Source: Crassaminicella indica
GTDB lineage: Bacteria > Bacillota > Clostridia > Peptostreptococcales > Thermotaleaceae
Length of the DNA stretch: 64,000 nt
Reading direction: 5' to 3'
Assembly: GCF_019203185.1 (NCBI RefSeq)
Contig: NZ_CP078093.1
Location: 930,001 to 994,000 of the forward strand
The notes under the pieces are model-generated. The model had not been told where the DNA came from and did no database searches. It saw nothing but the letters and a program-made list of their open reading frames with translations. Positions 1 to 10,159 of the stretch are shown one piece after another. How positions within the stretch are numbered: the stretch's first letter is position 1; each line of letters begins with the position of its first letter. Both the position numbers and the translations under genes were made by a program.

Positions 1-747
1 ATCTTCTAAAAGCCTGTTTATATCATCAAAGCCTTTTCTTTCTGCTCTTTCTTTTATAAGCTCAAAAGACCTTTTATAAGCAAGCATTACATCAATTTCA
101 TCGAAATCATTTGTCAATTCCTCTATTGTATAAGGTTTCCCTTCATATGCTAAATTTTCTCCCCATATATACCCTGTTTCCAAATACTCCTGATACAGAG
201 CAACCCCTTCCGTAAACCATAAAGGATAATTCCCTTTTGCTAAATCATCTACTAATAAATGAGTAAATTCATGAACCATCGGTCCTTCATTCATAAAAAC
301 ATCTTCTATTTTCTCAGTTTCAGGAATCCATAATCTAGGAGATAATATTTGAATAGTAGAAGCAAAATACACACCCATAGGTGGCTTTCCTTGCTTAAGA
401 GACGCATTTTTCATAAGATCATCAGGATTATCATAAACAATAACAGTTGTTTTATTCTTAGGATAGTAGTTAAAGCGATCGCAAACCTCCATGTAATGCT
501 TTTCAGAAGCCTTTGCAATAAGATCTATCATTTCTTCATCTTCCATACAATATCTTATGATAAAATGTTCTGTTTCTTTTACCTTGTAGTTCTTTGTTTT
601 ATAAAGAATTAGTTCATGCTGAAGCTCCCTAAAAAAAGGATATGCGTGAACTTTTAAAATTTCATAATTAAATATCCCTGTCATCATTATCAAAACTAAT
701 ACAAATAAAATTAATTTGCTGATTTTTCTATTTAATATTCTCTTCAT
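1..747 (-). CDS. Secreted gluzincin metalloprotease, peptidase MA-like (3' end cut by window)
   Basis: The first 249 codons are present and the C-terminus lies outside the window. The N-terminus has a basic stretch and one hydrophobic segment (about residues 10-28), a signal peptide or membrane anchor. A HEFTHLL zinc-binding motif (HExxH) is followed about 20 residues later by WFTEG, which supplies the third ligand Glu; this is the layout of the peptidase MA-like (gluzincin) group. The ATG at 747 is preceded by a strong purine-rich Shine-Dalgarno sequence (about 753-760). Substrate unknown; probably an extracellular protein or peptide hydrolase. Confidence 0.75.
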   Translation of the reverse strand, partial: MKRILNRKISKLILFVLVLIMMTGIFNYEILKVHAYPFFRELQHELILYKTKNYKVKETEHFIIRYCMEDEEMIDLIAKASEKHYMEVCDRFNYYPKNKTTVIVYDNPDDLMKNASLKQGKPPMGVYFASTIQILSPRLWIPETEKIEDVFMNEGPMVHEFTHLLVDDLAKGNYPLWFTEGVALYQEYLETGYIWGENLAYEGKPYTIEELTNDFDEIDVMLAYKRSFELIKERAERKGFDDINRLLED

Positions 748-908
748 TGGTATCCCCTCCCTTTATCAGCATATGTAAACGAGGAGACACATTGCTATTA
801 TAGCATAATATTATGTAAACTTCATTGGAAATAAAAGGAACCCTCTGATGAACACTTCATCTAGCTTTCGCATACATTAGTAATGAAAATAGATAATATG
901 GAGTGAGC

Positions 909-2255
909 ATGATGAAAATGAATATCAATAAAATCAGAGCCCAATTCGTTCATCCTATAGTCGTAGCACGCATGTCTGCTGGAACAAAAGAAACAATCAA
1001 AACTATCGTTTATAGTCAAGGAACATGTGAACATATCCATGACTTAATATTAGATGCTGGTGGAAAAATAAAGTATAGTATACCTCTCATTAACGCTGTG
1101 GTAGCAGAGCTTCCAAGCAAAGCAATAGATCATGTCGCAGCACACCATATGATTCAATTTATAAACCATGATGCTAAGGTTTTTAAATGTATGGACAATG
1201 CAGCATTAGCTGTTGCTGGTCATTTAGTACACGATATAGGCTACACTGGAAAAGGAATAGGGATTGCAATCCTTGATACAGGCATATACCCTCATGATGA
1301 TTTGGTAAAACCAATAAATAGAATCATCGCATTTAAAGATATTGTCAATAATAAATCATATCCTTATGATGATGATGGACATGGAACTCACGTTGCAGGT
1401 ATTGCTGCTGGGAATGGATATGCTAATAAAAAATATAAAGGTATTGCACCCGAAGCAAATATTATAGGCGTGAAGGTTTTAGATGAAACAGGAAGTGGAT
1501 CTACATCTGATATATTAGCAGGACTCCAATGGGTTATTGATAACAAAGATAAATACAATATTAAAATTGTCAATATGTCTTTAGGTGCTGCAGCAGAAAA
1601 GTCTTATAGAGAAGATCCTCTAGCAAAAGGTGCTGCACAAGCTGCTCGTCAAGGTCTAACAGTTATCACTGCTGCCGGAAATAGCGGTCCAAATCCTCGT
1701 AGCATTACAAGCCCCGGAATTAGTCCAGCTGTTATTACTGTTGGTGCTGTAGATGATAACCGTACTACATCTTATGAAGATGATTTTGTAGCAAACTTTT
1801 CAAGTCGTGGACCTACTATTGGTGGCGTATCTAAGCCTAATATAGTAGCTCCTGGCGTAGATATTGTTTCTTTATCTAATAAAGGTCATTCTAGTTATGT
1901 AAGTCATTCTGGTACTTCTATGGCAACACCTATGGTTTCAGGAACAGCTGCACTAATTTATCAAAAATATCCAGATATCTCTTCGTCAGAAGTTCAAGCT
2001 AAGCTTACTAATACTGCTATAAATATAGGCAGCAGTAGATATTCTGAAGGGGCTGGAATACTCAATATAAGAGGAGCATTAGATTTGGATAATGAAGAAA
2101 TTCAAAAACCTGATGAACATAATCCTTTTGAACCAGACCTATATAATAACAGAAGAAAAAGACCTTACAAAAGACCTAAAGGTGGTTTAAATCTAGGTTT
2201 TTTAAGCAACCTTTTAGATCCTAGTTTGCTACCCCTTCTTTTATTACTACTATAA
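909..2255 (+). CDS. Subtilisin-like serine protease (S8 family, AprX-like)
   Basis: A 448-residue S8 peptidase. The catalytic triad is readable: Asp123 in ILDTG, His158 in GHGTHVAG and Ser337 in SGTSMATP, with the oxyanion Asn258 in AAGNSG. The first ~100 residues look like an I9-type inhibitory propeptide, and there is no signal peptide, as in intracellular AprX of Bacillus (similar length). The C-terminus after the catalytic domain is a basic RRKRPYKRPKGG stretch followed by a run of leucines. GGAG at 900-903 points to ATG 909 or 912 rather than the upstream in-frame GTG at 903. Probably a cytoplasmic or late-released protease. Confidence 0.88.
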   Translation: MMKMNINKIRAQFVHPIVVARMSAGTKETIKTIVYSQGTCEHIHDLILDAGGKIKYSIPLINAVVAELPSKAIDHVAAHHMIQFINHDAKVFKCMDNAALAVAGHLVHDIGYTGKGIGIAILDTGIYPHDDLVKPINRIIAFKDIVNNKSYPYDDDGHGTHVAGIAAGNGYANKKYKGIAPEANIIGVKVLDETGSGSTSDILAGLQWVIDNKDKYNIKIVNMSLGAAAEKSYREDPLAKGAAQAARQGLTVITAAGNSGPNPRSITSPGISPAVITVGAVDDNRTTSYEDDFVANFSSRGPTIGGVSKPNIVAPGVDIVSLSNKGHSSYVSHSGTSMATPMVSGTAALIYQKYPDISSSEVQAKLTNTAINIGSSRYSEGAGILNIRGALDLDNEEIQKPDEHNPFEPDLYNNRRKRPYKRPKGGLNLGFLSNLLDPSLLPLLLLLL

Positions 2256-2278
2256 AATAATTTTAGCTCTTAAATGAA

Positions 2279-2305
2279 AAAACCTAGCTCAATCAGCTAG
2301 GTTTT
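2279..2305. terminator. Bidirectional intrinsic terminator
   Basis: A-run, stem CCTAGCT/AGCTAGG, small loop, T-run. It closes the convergent subtilase gene (plus) and the M23 peptidase gene (minus), whose stop codon overlaps the stem-distal T-run. Confidence 0.85.
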
Positions 2306-3695
2306 AATACCTTACATATCTTAAAGGATTTACGGGAACACCATTTTTTCTTACTTCAAAATGAAGATGTGGTCCTGTACTATTTCCTGTACTTCCTATT
2401 TTAGAAATAACTTGTCCTTTATATACTCTTTGCCCTACTTTCACAAGAATACTACTATTATGAGCATACCAAGTCTGTGTATTGGCTCCATGGTCAATAA
2501 TAACACATTTTCCATATCTGCCCTTCCAGCCAGCAAAAATAACTACTCCTCCATCTGCTGCTTTTACAGGAGTTCCTCTTGGAGCACCAATATCAATTCC
2601 TGTATGCTTTCTTCCCCATCTCCAACCAAATGGTGAAGTCAGTACCCCTCTAGTTGGATTACGTAAACTCCCCGTCCCTTTCTTTGGTGGAGGGTTTTTA
2701 GTTCCCTTTAGTACAATTTGCTTTTTAGGCTTCTTAACGATTTTCTCTTCTAAAATATTTTTATTATGTTCAACACCATTGTAACTAACAACTTCTGCTA
2801 CAATTTCTCTTTTTCCATCTTCACCTTTGACTTTGATCTTTTTATCCCCTTTATAAAGGGCACTAGTTTCTTCGAATTCTACTTCATAAGGGATTGTTTC
2901 CTCATATTTTACTTTTTCAACTGTTGCAACAGTTAAAAGAGGCTTTGGTACTACCAAGCTAATCTTTTGATTAATCTGTAATCTTTCTGGATTTACATCT
3001 GGATTCGCTTTTACTAAATCATCAACGCTTAGCTTATATTTTTTTGCAATCGTCCAAAAGCTTTCTCCTTTTTGCACTTCGTGTATCTGCTCTTCTTCTG
3101 TTCCTTGCAAAATCATTTTCAATGCATCTTCACTAGTTTTCACACTATTTACTTCTGCTTCTATTGAAGCTATTTTTACATTTTCAACAAAATATACCTT
3201 CTCCAGCTTTTTCTCTTTATCTACATAAATTTTTTTGATTTGATCCAGTACTTTTTCTGCATCTTCTTTTTTAGCTACTGCTGCAATTACTTTATTACCT
3301 GCTTTAATTCCATAAGCCTTCACTTCAAAATGTACCTTGCTCTTTATTACCTTTTCTATTTCATCTAGCTTTATCAATGCTTTATCTTCTGCTTTCGTTC
3401 TTTCGTAAACAATACTCTCATGTATATTAACGTCTTTACCATAAACCTTATGTAATCTTGCCTGCATATGCTCAAGAACATCTGTAAAATCTTTTTTGTC
3501 TCTTACAATTCCTAATACTTTTCCATCTATTTTTACAATATAGGCTGTATGATAATTATAAGCAAATATTCCTATAAACAATACTGCTGTAAGAATTAAT
3601 CCTATGTATATTTTGCCTTTTCCATTTTTATTCAATTTTTCATAGTATTTAGAAACCTTATTTCTCAAAATCTGAGAGCATTCCTCTGTTTTCAT
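2304..3695 (-). CDS. Membrane-anchored M23 peptidase with LysM and G5 domains
   Basis: A 463-residue cell wall hydrolase. A transmembrane segment lies at about 29-48. A LysM peptidoglycan-binding domain at about 204-249 starts at [13 protein letters not shown], a G5 domain covers about 255-330, and a C-terminal M23 (lysostaphin/MepM-type) endopeptidase domain covers about 360-458. The zinc ligands are visible: His364 and Asp368 in HTGIDIG, and His443/His445 in GPHLHFE. The family cleaves peptide cross-links in peptidoglycan, outside the membrane. ATG start at 3695. A single gene facing the subtilase gene across a shared terminator. Confidence 0.9.
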   Translation of the reverse strand: MKTEECSQILRNKVSKYYEKLNKNGKGKIYIGLILTAVLFIGIFAYNYHTAYIVKIDGKVLGIVRDKKDFTDVLEHMQARLHKVYGKDVNIHESIVYERTKAEDKALIKLDEIEKVIKSKVHFEVKAYGIKAGNKVIAAVAKKEDAEKVLDQIKKIYVDKEKKLEKVYFVENVKIASIEAEVNSVKTSEDALKMILQGTEEEQIHEVQKGESFWTIAKKYKLSVDDLVKANPDVNPERLQINQKISLVVPKPLLTVATVEKVKYEETIPYEVEFEETSALYKGDKKIKVKGEDGKREIVAEVVSYNGVEHNKNILEEKIVKKPKKQIVLKGTKNPPPKKGTGSLRNPTRGVLTSPFGWRWGRKHTGIDIGAPRGTPVKAADGGVVIFAGWKGRYGKCVIIDHGANTQTWYAHNSSILVKVGQRVYKGQVISKIGSTGNSTGPHLHFEVRKNGVPVNPLRYVRY

Positions 3696-3879
3696 CCTTT
3701 GAGGCTCCCTTCTTCTTCCCTATGTTTCTTATCTATTTTTTCTATATGCTATCCTTATTTTCTTTTTTATACAAGTTTTATAATAAATCTACAACTATTA
3801 TATTATATCATACTTTCACGATCTAGCAACCTTCAACAAGTTTTTCCAGTTAAAGATAGTTTATGTATAATATTGGATA

Positions 3880-5397
3880 TTATTCCTTGTCATACCTAAT
3901 CCATTTTTTAAAGCTTCCTCTTAAATTTTTATTTGCAACCTTTTCACACACTTGGATAAAATCCTCTGTACTTGCATTTTTATACTTATATTTGTCGAAA
4001 TAAATCTTCATAGCTTTAAAAAAAGCCTCATCTCCTAATTGTTTTCTCAAGTTTTTTATAAACATTGCTCCTTTATAGTAAACTAAAGCTTGATATTCTT
4101 GGCTGTTTTTAAATTGGTTCAATTTTCTACAAACAGCCTGCTCTTTATTATGTTCACTATCTTTATAAGCATTGTAATATCTTACAATCAAATTTTTATA
4201 AACCTGCTCCTCCATCTTTACACCATATTTTTTTTCATAATATAAAAGAGTTGAATATTCTGTTAATGCTTCATCAAGCCACGCTTCATTTACTTGATCA
4301 TTTCCTACAATCCCATACCACCATTGATGTGCAGTTTCATGGGCAACAATATACTCTAATATTTCTTTCTTCTCTTCTGTATATAAAGTTTTATCAATAA
4401 AAACTATGTTCGGATATTCCATTCCACCAATAAAAAAATCAGATGCAGCAACAGAAAACTGTTTATAGGGATATTCTCCATAAGTCTCACTAAATATTCC
4501 TATTGCATCCTTTGCTACATCAAGAGCTAAATCTCCAAATTGATCATTAAAATAATACGAATATATTTTTATATTATTTATTTGATCATCTATTACTTTA
4601 AATTTCTCACTAGCAACCATCGAAAAATCTCTTACATTTTTCCCCTCTAGCGTCCATCTAATCTTCCCATCTATGCTCTCTTTTTTTACACATTCTCCTG
4701 TATGTGCAAGTACATATTCTTGCGGCATTAAAATTTCTACTCTATAATTTGCTACATCACTATAAAAAGGATCCCCGATGGCAAAATACGGCTCTAAATG
4801 CCATCCTTTTTTATCAAATACAGAAAGAATAGGATACCAATTTGCAATATTGATTGTATCTTCTCCATATCCAAACCTTCCACAAGAAGGAGGAATTTTT
4901 ACAGAAAAGTCTATTTTAAGATCTATTTTTTCTCCTGGCTCTAAAGGTGTATCCAAATGTACTTTCAAAATACTTTCTCCAACTCCCATAACCACATAAT
5001 TTAATGGTACATCATTCTTTTGTATAGAATGAATCTTAATATATCCTTGTTCAAAGCCCTTAGGATAAGCATATTTCATTTCACTTTTTTCAAAGGGTAC
5101 TAATTTTTCATCTTTAAATGCATTTGGATATAAATGAAAGTATAACGCATTAAAAGAAGTATTCTCATCGTTTGTATATTTTATATATTCATTTCCTGTT
5201 AAAATTCTTTCTACAGGATCAAAATCAACAGTAATTGTATAACTATTGATCTTTTTTGTTTTAGGTATTTTCTCTCCATAAAAAATAGTTATCATCGTTT
5301 CAACAACTCTTAAATTTGTACTAACAAATGACAATGTTAAAATGCCCACTACTATTGTTAATAATAATAATTTCTTCCTATAACTACTCCTAGTCAA
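3880..5397 (-). CDS. M1 family metallopeptidase (aminopeptidase N-like), membrane-anchored
   Basis: A 505-residue protein with an N-terminal hydrophobic anchor (about 8-26), a beta-rich M1 N-terminal domain and a gluzincin catalytic domain. HETAHQWW gives zinc ligands His353/His357 and catalytic Glu354; Glu376 in WLDEALTEY sits 19 residues after His357 as expected for HExxH-X18-E. GGMEYPN (about 324-330) matches the M1 GxMEN-type substrate motif with one substitution. It starts at TTG 5397 with AAGGAAGGGG six bases upstream. It is shorter than typical aminopeptidase N and lacks the large C-terminal domain. The likely role is peptide turnover on the outer membrane face. Confidence 0.85.
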   Translation of the reverse strand: MTRSSYRKKLLLLTIVVGILTLSFVSTNLRVVETMITIFYGEKIPKTKKINSYTITVDFDPVERILTGNEYIKYTNDENTSFNALYFHLYPNAFKDEKLVPFEKSEMKYAYPKGFEQGYIKIHSIQKNDVPLNYVVMGVGESILKVHLDTPLEPGEKIDLKIDFSVKIPPSCGRFGYGEDTINIANWYPILSVFDKKGWHLEPYFAIGDPFYSDVANYRVEILMPQEYVLAHTGECVKKESIDGKIRWTLEGKNVRDFSMVASEKFKVIDDQINNIKIYSYYFNDQFGDLALDVAKDAIGIFSETYGEYPYKQFSVAASDFFIGGMEYPNIVFIDKTLYTEEKKEILEYIVAHETAHQWWYGIVGNDQVNEAWLDEALTEYSTLLYYEKKYGVKMEEQVYKNLIVRYYNAYKDSEHNKEQAVCRKLNQFKNSQEYQALVYYKGAMFIKNLRKQLGDEAFFKAMKIYFDKYKYKNASTEDFIQVCEKVANKNLRGSFKKWIRYDKE

Positions 5398-5584
5398 GAT
5401 ATACCCCTTCCTTCCTTGTATTTATCTACTTATATATCTATATGTGCTGTATTTTCCAATATGTAAATAATTTCACCCTTTCCTAAACTTAACGTATTAC
5501 ATTAAAAGCTAATGAACTGTTAATAAATGGATTGTGCATAGAAAAAGAATAAGGATTGACGACTTATAATGTATTTGCCAATTA

Positions 5585-5593
5585 TGATATAAT
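5585..5593 (+). promoter_or_regulatory. Extended -10 promoter for the dnaD-dnaC-like pair
   Basis: TG-A-TATAAT forms a consensus extended -10 element. Transcription would begin near 5600, downstream of the upstream in-frame TTG at 5556 and upstream of the well-spaced TTG start at 5625, so it also decides the start codon. Confidence 0.6.
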
Positions 5594-5624
5594 GATTATG
5601 AGAATAAAAAGGGAGGCATATATA

Positions 5625-6674
5625 TTGCAATTTATTAAACAAACTGCAGATTTTGATTTAGGTGATACACCTATAGAAAATATATTTATAAATGATTTTA
5701 TGCCTATGGCTAATGGAACCTACGTGAAGGTATATCTATTAGGCTATAAATATGCAAATGATAAGGATCCATCCCTTTGTATCAATCACCAAACCATTGC
5801 AAAACACCTTAATATCCCATTATCAGATGTTTTAGATGCTTGGGATTTTTGGCAACAAAAAGGGATTATCAAAAAACATTTTGAAGATTCAGAGGATAAA
5901 ACAAAATATACAGTTGAATTTTTAAATCTAAAACAACTATATGTTTATAATAATTTTAAAGCTATAAATATTTTAGAAAACAACGAACAAGATACTACAA
6001 AACCATACTACTGTTCTCCAAATGATTTGATTGAAGCAAATAAAATTCCTGAATTTAAAGAAATGTTTCGTTACATTGACCAAATTTACAGAAGACCTCT
6101 GCTTCCTCGTGAAAAGAAAAAAATATTAGATTGGATTTATAACTATAACATAGATACAGATCTTATGGTAAGAGCTTTTATGTATTGTGTAGAACAAAAA
6201 AATACCAAAAACTTAAATTATATAGGCGCTGTCATTAGAAGCTGGTATGATAATAACATTACAAACATGGATCAATTAGATAAATACCTTGAAAAGACAG
6301 ATACACAATATGCACAATATAGAAAAATATACAAATTCTTAGGACTCACTACCAATGAAATCCCTGAACCTACTAAAAAAATAATGAACAAATGGCTTAC
6401 TGAATGGAATTTTTCTATAGATATTATATTAAAAGCCTGTGAATACGCTGTGAAAAAAAATAAAATTGATTTTAGCTATATTGATGGGATTTTGAAAAAT
6501 TGGAAAGAAAATAATATTCAATCGGTAAAAGATATAGAAAAAATGAGAAATACTGAAAAATCCACACAAGTACAAGCTAAGAAAACTCCTAACAATCGAT
6601 TCCACAATTTCGAACAACGTACAACAAAATACTCTAAAGATCAATTAGAAAAATTATTTAGAAAGAATAAATAA
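5625..6674 (+). CDS. DnaD-domain replication initiation/primosome protein
   Basis: A 349-residue protein. The N-terminal ~100 residues form a winged-helix-like domain (DLGDTPIENIFINDF, HQTIAKHLNIP). Two DnaD (DnaB_2-type) domains follow at about 149-213 and 232-297, each ending in the family signature YIxxIxxxW (YIGAVIRSW and YIDGILKNW). In Firmicutes such proteins help load the replicative helicase at oriC and during restart. TTG 5625 is chosen because AGGGAGG lies eight bases upstream and the promoter lies between it and the next upstream start. It is followed within 15 bases by the helicase loader gene, so the two are one operon. Confidence 0.87.
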   Translation: MQFIKQTADFDLGDTPIENIFINDFMPMANGTYVKVYLLGYKYANDKDPSLCINHQTIAKHLNIPLSDVLDAWDFWQQKGIIKKHFEDSEDKTKYTVEFLNLKQLYVYNNFKAINILENNEQDTTKPYYCSPNDLIEANKIPEFKEMFRYIDQIYRRPLLPREKKKILDWIYNYNIDTDLMVRAFMYCVEQKNTKNLNYIGAVIRSWYDNNITNMDQLDKYLEKTDTQYAQYRKIYKFLGLTTNEIPEPTKKIMNKWLTEWNFSIDIILKACEYAVKKNKIDFSYIDGILKNWKENNIQSVKDIEKMRNTEKSTQVQAKKTPNNRFHNFEQRTTKYSKDQLEKLFRKNK

Positions 6675-6688
6675 GGTAGGTGTCTACT

Positions 6689-7672
6689 TTGTATGACCAC
6701 TTTACAAAAGAAATACTATTAGAATATGAAAAGATACGTGATTTAGAAGCTAAAGCATTAGAAAAAAGAAAACTAGAAGTATATAAAAAAGTTCCTGAAA
6801 TCAAAGAAATTGACGAAGAGATAGGAAGATTCGGCATACTCATTTCAAAAGCAATATTAGAAAATCCCCAAAATTATGAAAAAGCTTTAGCAAATATTCA
6901 TGAAAAAATGGAACACTTAAAGCAAGAAAAAGCTATTTTACTTACAGAAAACAATATTCCTATGCATTATTTAGAAATGAATTATCAATGTCCAGCCTGC
7001 AAGGATACAGGATTTTTAGATAATCACAAAAAATGTAATTGTTTTAAGCAAAAGCTCATTAATCGTGCTTATTCTATGTCCAATATGGAAAAAATATTAG
7101 AAAAAGAAAATTTTCAAACCTTTAACATTGACCTATTTTCAGATGAACCATTTGAAAATGAAGTTTTAACTCCTAAAGAAAATATGCAAAACATATTAAC
7201 AGTCTGTGAAGGATTTGTATTCAACTTTGATACAAAATCAAATGAAAATCTTTTATTTTACGGTACAACCGGACTTGGAAAAACTTTCTTATGCAATTGT
7301 ATTGCAAAAGCATTATTAGATAAAGGAAAAATTGTAATATACCAAACAGCTTTTAAAATTTTAGAAATCCTAGAAGAATATAAATTCAATAAAAAAAGAA
7401 CCAAAGATATTGAGTCAAGCTATCAGCTTTTATTTGATAGTGATTTATTGATTATTGATGATTTAGGTACAGAACTCACAAATACTTTTACAAACACAGA
7501 GATTTTTAATATTCTCAACACAAGGCTTATTCAAGATAAAAAAATTATCATTTCTACTAATTTATCACCTGCCCAACTTGCAAATACCTATAGTGACAGA
7601 GTTTTTTCTAGAATAGTTGGTGCCTTTACAAAGCATAAATTTTACGGTCCAGATTTAAGGTGGGAAAAATAA
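6689..7672 (+). CDS. DnaC/DnaI-like helicase loader, AAA+ ATPase
   Basis: A 327-residue ATP-binding protein. An N-terminal helical region is followed by a zinc-ribbon-like cluster (CPAC at about 101-104, CNC at 116-118), then an AAA+ core with Walker A GTTGLGKT (about 192-199) and Walker B LLIIDDLGTE. The layout matches DnaI/DnaC-type loaders that place DnaB on DNA. The start is either GTG 6680 (Shine-Dalgarno too close) or TTG 6689 (AGGTG six bases upstream); I favour 6689. It is co-transcribed with the DnaD-domain gene just upstream, and the pair ends at a strong terminator. Confidence 0.88.
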   Translation: MYDHFTKEILLEYEKIRDLEAKALEKRKLEVYKKVPEIKEIDEEIGRFGILISKAILENPQNYEKALANIHEKMEHLKQEKAILLTENNIPMHYLEMNYQCPACKDTGFLDNHKKCNCFKQKLINRAYSMSNMEKILEKENFQTFNIDLFSDEPFENEVLTPKENMQNILTVCEGFVFNFDTKSNENLLFYGTTGLGKTFLCNCIAKALLDKGKIVIYQTAFKILEILEEYKFNKKRTKDIESSYQLLFDSDLLIIDDLGTELTNTFTNTEIFNILNTRLIQDKKIIISTNLSPAQLANTYSDRVFSRIVGAFTKHKFYGPDLRWEK

Positions 7673-7689
7673 CTCCTTTATAATTTTAT

Positions 7690-7734
7690 AAAGTCTGTAG
7701 AAGTATATCCATATTGCTTCTACAGACTTTATTT
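7690..7734 (+). terminator. Intrinsic terminator of the dnaD-dnaC-like operon
   Basis: Perfect 14-bp stem (7690-7703 with 7717-7730), 13-base loop, then a T-rich tract. Confidence 0.88.
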
Positions 7735-7772
7735 TATACAATATATTCCATTAAATTTTTACAAATTTTTTA

Positions 7773-7801
7773 TTGACATTTAATAAATCGTCATGTATTA
7801 T
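7773..7801 (+). promoter_or_regulatory. Promoter of the tRNA-Lys/tRNA-Thr operon
   Basis: TTGACA at 7773-7778 and TATTAT at 7796-7801, separated by exactly 17 bases. Near-consensus vegetative promoter about 25 bases before the first tRNA. Confidence 0.8.
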
Positions 7802-7825
7802 ATATAACTGTGAGTAGCAAGAAAT

Positions 7826-7901
7826 GACCCATTAGCTCAGTCGGTAGAGCACTTGACTTTTAATCAAGGTGTCCCGCGTTCGAGCCGCGGATGGGTCACC
7901 A
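7826..7901 (+). tRNA. tRNA-Lys (anticodon TTT)
   Basis: A 76-base cloverleaf. Acceptor stem GACCCAT/ATGGGTC, anticodon loop CTTTTAA with TTT at 7859-7861, T-arm GTTCGAG, discriminator A and encoded CCA. First gene of a two-tRNA transcript. Confidence 0.96.
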
Positions 7902-7905
7902 TGAT

Positions 7906-7980
7906 GCTGGTGTGGCTCAACGGTAGAGCAGCTGACTTGTAATCAGCAGGTTGGGGGTTCGATTCCCTTCGCCAGCTCCA
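7906..7980 (+). tRNA. tRNA-Thr (anticodon TGT)
   Basis: A 75-base cloverleaf. Acceptor GCTGGTG/CGCCAGC, anticodon loop CTTGTAA with TGT at 7938-7940, T-arm GTTCGAT, discriminator T and encoded CCA. Four bases after tRNA-Lys. Confidence 0.95.
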
Positions 7981-7992
7981 TTTTACCTTTAG

Positions 7993-8034
7993 AAAAAAGG
8001 GGCGTAAGATACGAGTTCTTATGCTTCTTTTTTA
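7993..8034 (+). terminator. Intrinsic terminator after tRNA-Thr(TGT)
   Basis: Stem GGGGCGTAAGA with TCTTATGCTTC (two G-T pairs), flanked by an A-run and a long T-run. Confidence 0.85.
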
Positions 8035-8103
8035 TTTTTTGAATAATATCAGAGATAAAGCAACTTTTATAAATAAAAGATTTTTCAGTTGATAAGTACA
8101 TCA

Positions 8104-8132
8104 TTGACATATAAAAAATATTTTTGTACTAT
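8104..8132 (+). promoter_or_regulatory. Promoter of the second tRNA-Thr gene
   Basis: TTGACA at 8104-8109, 17 bases, TACTAT at 8127-8132. It lies about 43 bases upstream of the tRNA, after the preceding terminator, so this tRNA has its own transcript. Confidence 0.65.
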
Positions 8133-8175
8133 AATAATATAGAAGATTATTACAATTATGTATTAAAATAACTAT

Positions 8176-8250
8176 GCTAGTGTGGCTCAATGGTAGAGCA
8201 GCTGAATCGTAATCAGCTGGTTGGGGGTTCGATTCCCTTCACTAGCTCCA
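8176..8250 (+). tRNA. tRNA-Thr (anticodon CGT)
   Basis: Almost identical to the preceding tRNA-Thr, but the acceptor stem is GCTAGTG/CACTAGC, where changes on both strands keep pairing. The anticodon loop is ATCGTAA, giving CGT and reading ACG. Base 32 is A, where the TGT isoacceptor has C. Encoded CCA present. Confidence 0.93.
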
Positions 8251-8262
8251 AAAACTAAAATA

Positions 8263-8302
8263 GGTCAGGATTAGATAAACCCTATCAATCCTGACCATAA
8301 TT
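8263..8302. terminator. Bidirectional terminator between tRNA-Thr and purA
   Basis: Perfect 10-bp stem GGTCAGGATT/AATCCTGACC with a 14-base loop. A T-run follows on the plus side and a T-rich tract on the minus side. Confidence 0.85.
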
Positions 8303-8304
8303 TT

Positions 8305-9600
<1,296 letters not shown>

Positions 9601-9660
9601 CTACCTTTGAACATTTATTTAAATCAAGTAATATTTATTATTTCCGAACATACATATTTA

Positions 9661-9689
9661 ATAGTATCAGAACACACTATTTTAGTCAA
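9661..9689 (-). promoter_or_regulatory. purA promoter
   Basis: On the minus strand TTGACT (9684-9689), 17 bases, TACTAT (9661-9666). Good spacing and position relative to purA. No purine-riboswitch-like fold was recognised in the short leader. Confidence 0.6.
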
Positions 9690-9760
9690 TAAAATACGAA
9701 TGTTAAAATCCTTTTATTTATTTTTATTCGGTGAACAGATTATCTTTTCGATCAATATAT

Positions 9761-9792
9761 AAAGGTGCCTAAAATCATTTAGACACCTTTCC
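9761..9792. terminator. Intrinsic terminator after the DUF1858 gene
   Basis: AAAGGTG-CCTAAA pairs with TTTAG-ACACCTTT around a five-base loop. Symmetrical enough to work on both strands. Confidence 0.75.
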
Positions 9793-9795
9793 CTT

Positions 9796-10005
9796 TTACT
9801 TTTCTTTGCTTTCAAGATAATCATTTAAATCTTTTAGTAAAACATCTGGATCTATTCCATGCACTACTGCTACATCTGCAATGCTTTCCATTGAAGACGC
9901 TGGGCATCCTAAACAAGTTAATCCATGCTTCATAAAGATTGGAGCTAACTCTCTATCCATTTGTAATACTTCTGCTATAATCATATCCTTTGTAATTTTA
10001 GCCAT
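9796..10005 (-). CDS. DUF1858 domain protein (small disulfide/redox-type protein)
   Basis: A 69-residue protein matching the DUF1858 family: ITKDMIIAEVLQ at the start, then HGLTCLGCPAS with a CxxC pair (Cys31 and Cys34), then a helical tail. Family members occur alone or fused to hybrid-cluster or redox proteins, and the CxxC may act in thiol redox or metal binding; the exact role is unknown. AAGGAGGAT precedes the ATG at 10005. The region just upstream carries several DnaA boxes. Confidence 0.8.
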   Translation of the reverse strand: MAKITKDMIIAEVLQMDRELAPIFMKHGLTCLGCPASSMESIADVAVVHGIDPDVLLKDLNDYLESKEK

Positions 10006-10094
10006 ATTTTTATCCTCCTTGTTAGTATTTTATAACAACCTATTTAACATTATACCATTTTTTAAAGGAAATCAAACGTTAATTTCTTATAATC

Positions 10095-10159
10095 TTCTCC
10101 ACGAATTTATCCACATATCCACAGATTTATTCCACAGATGCATATATTTTTGTGGATAA
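10095..10159. promoter_or_regulatory. Cluster of DnaA boxes outside oriC
   Basis: Two perfect boxes (TTATCCACA 10107-10115; its complement TGTGGATAA 10151-10159) plus three near matches (10095-10103, 10115-10123, 10127-10136, the last with one extra base) in 65 bp. The cluster overlaps the 3' end of the GNAT gene and the region upstream of the DUF1858 gene. Confidence 0.6.

Noticed and set aside
349-612. Plus-strand reading frame of 87 codons
   Set aside because: It is the complement of the secreted metalloprotease gene, which has motifs and a strong ribosome binding site.
5556-5624. N-terminal extension of the DnaD-domain gene from TTG 5556
   Set aside because: No Shine-Dalgarno; the extended -10 promoter at 5585-5593 lies inside it.
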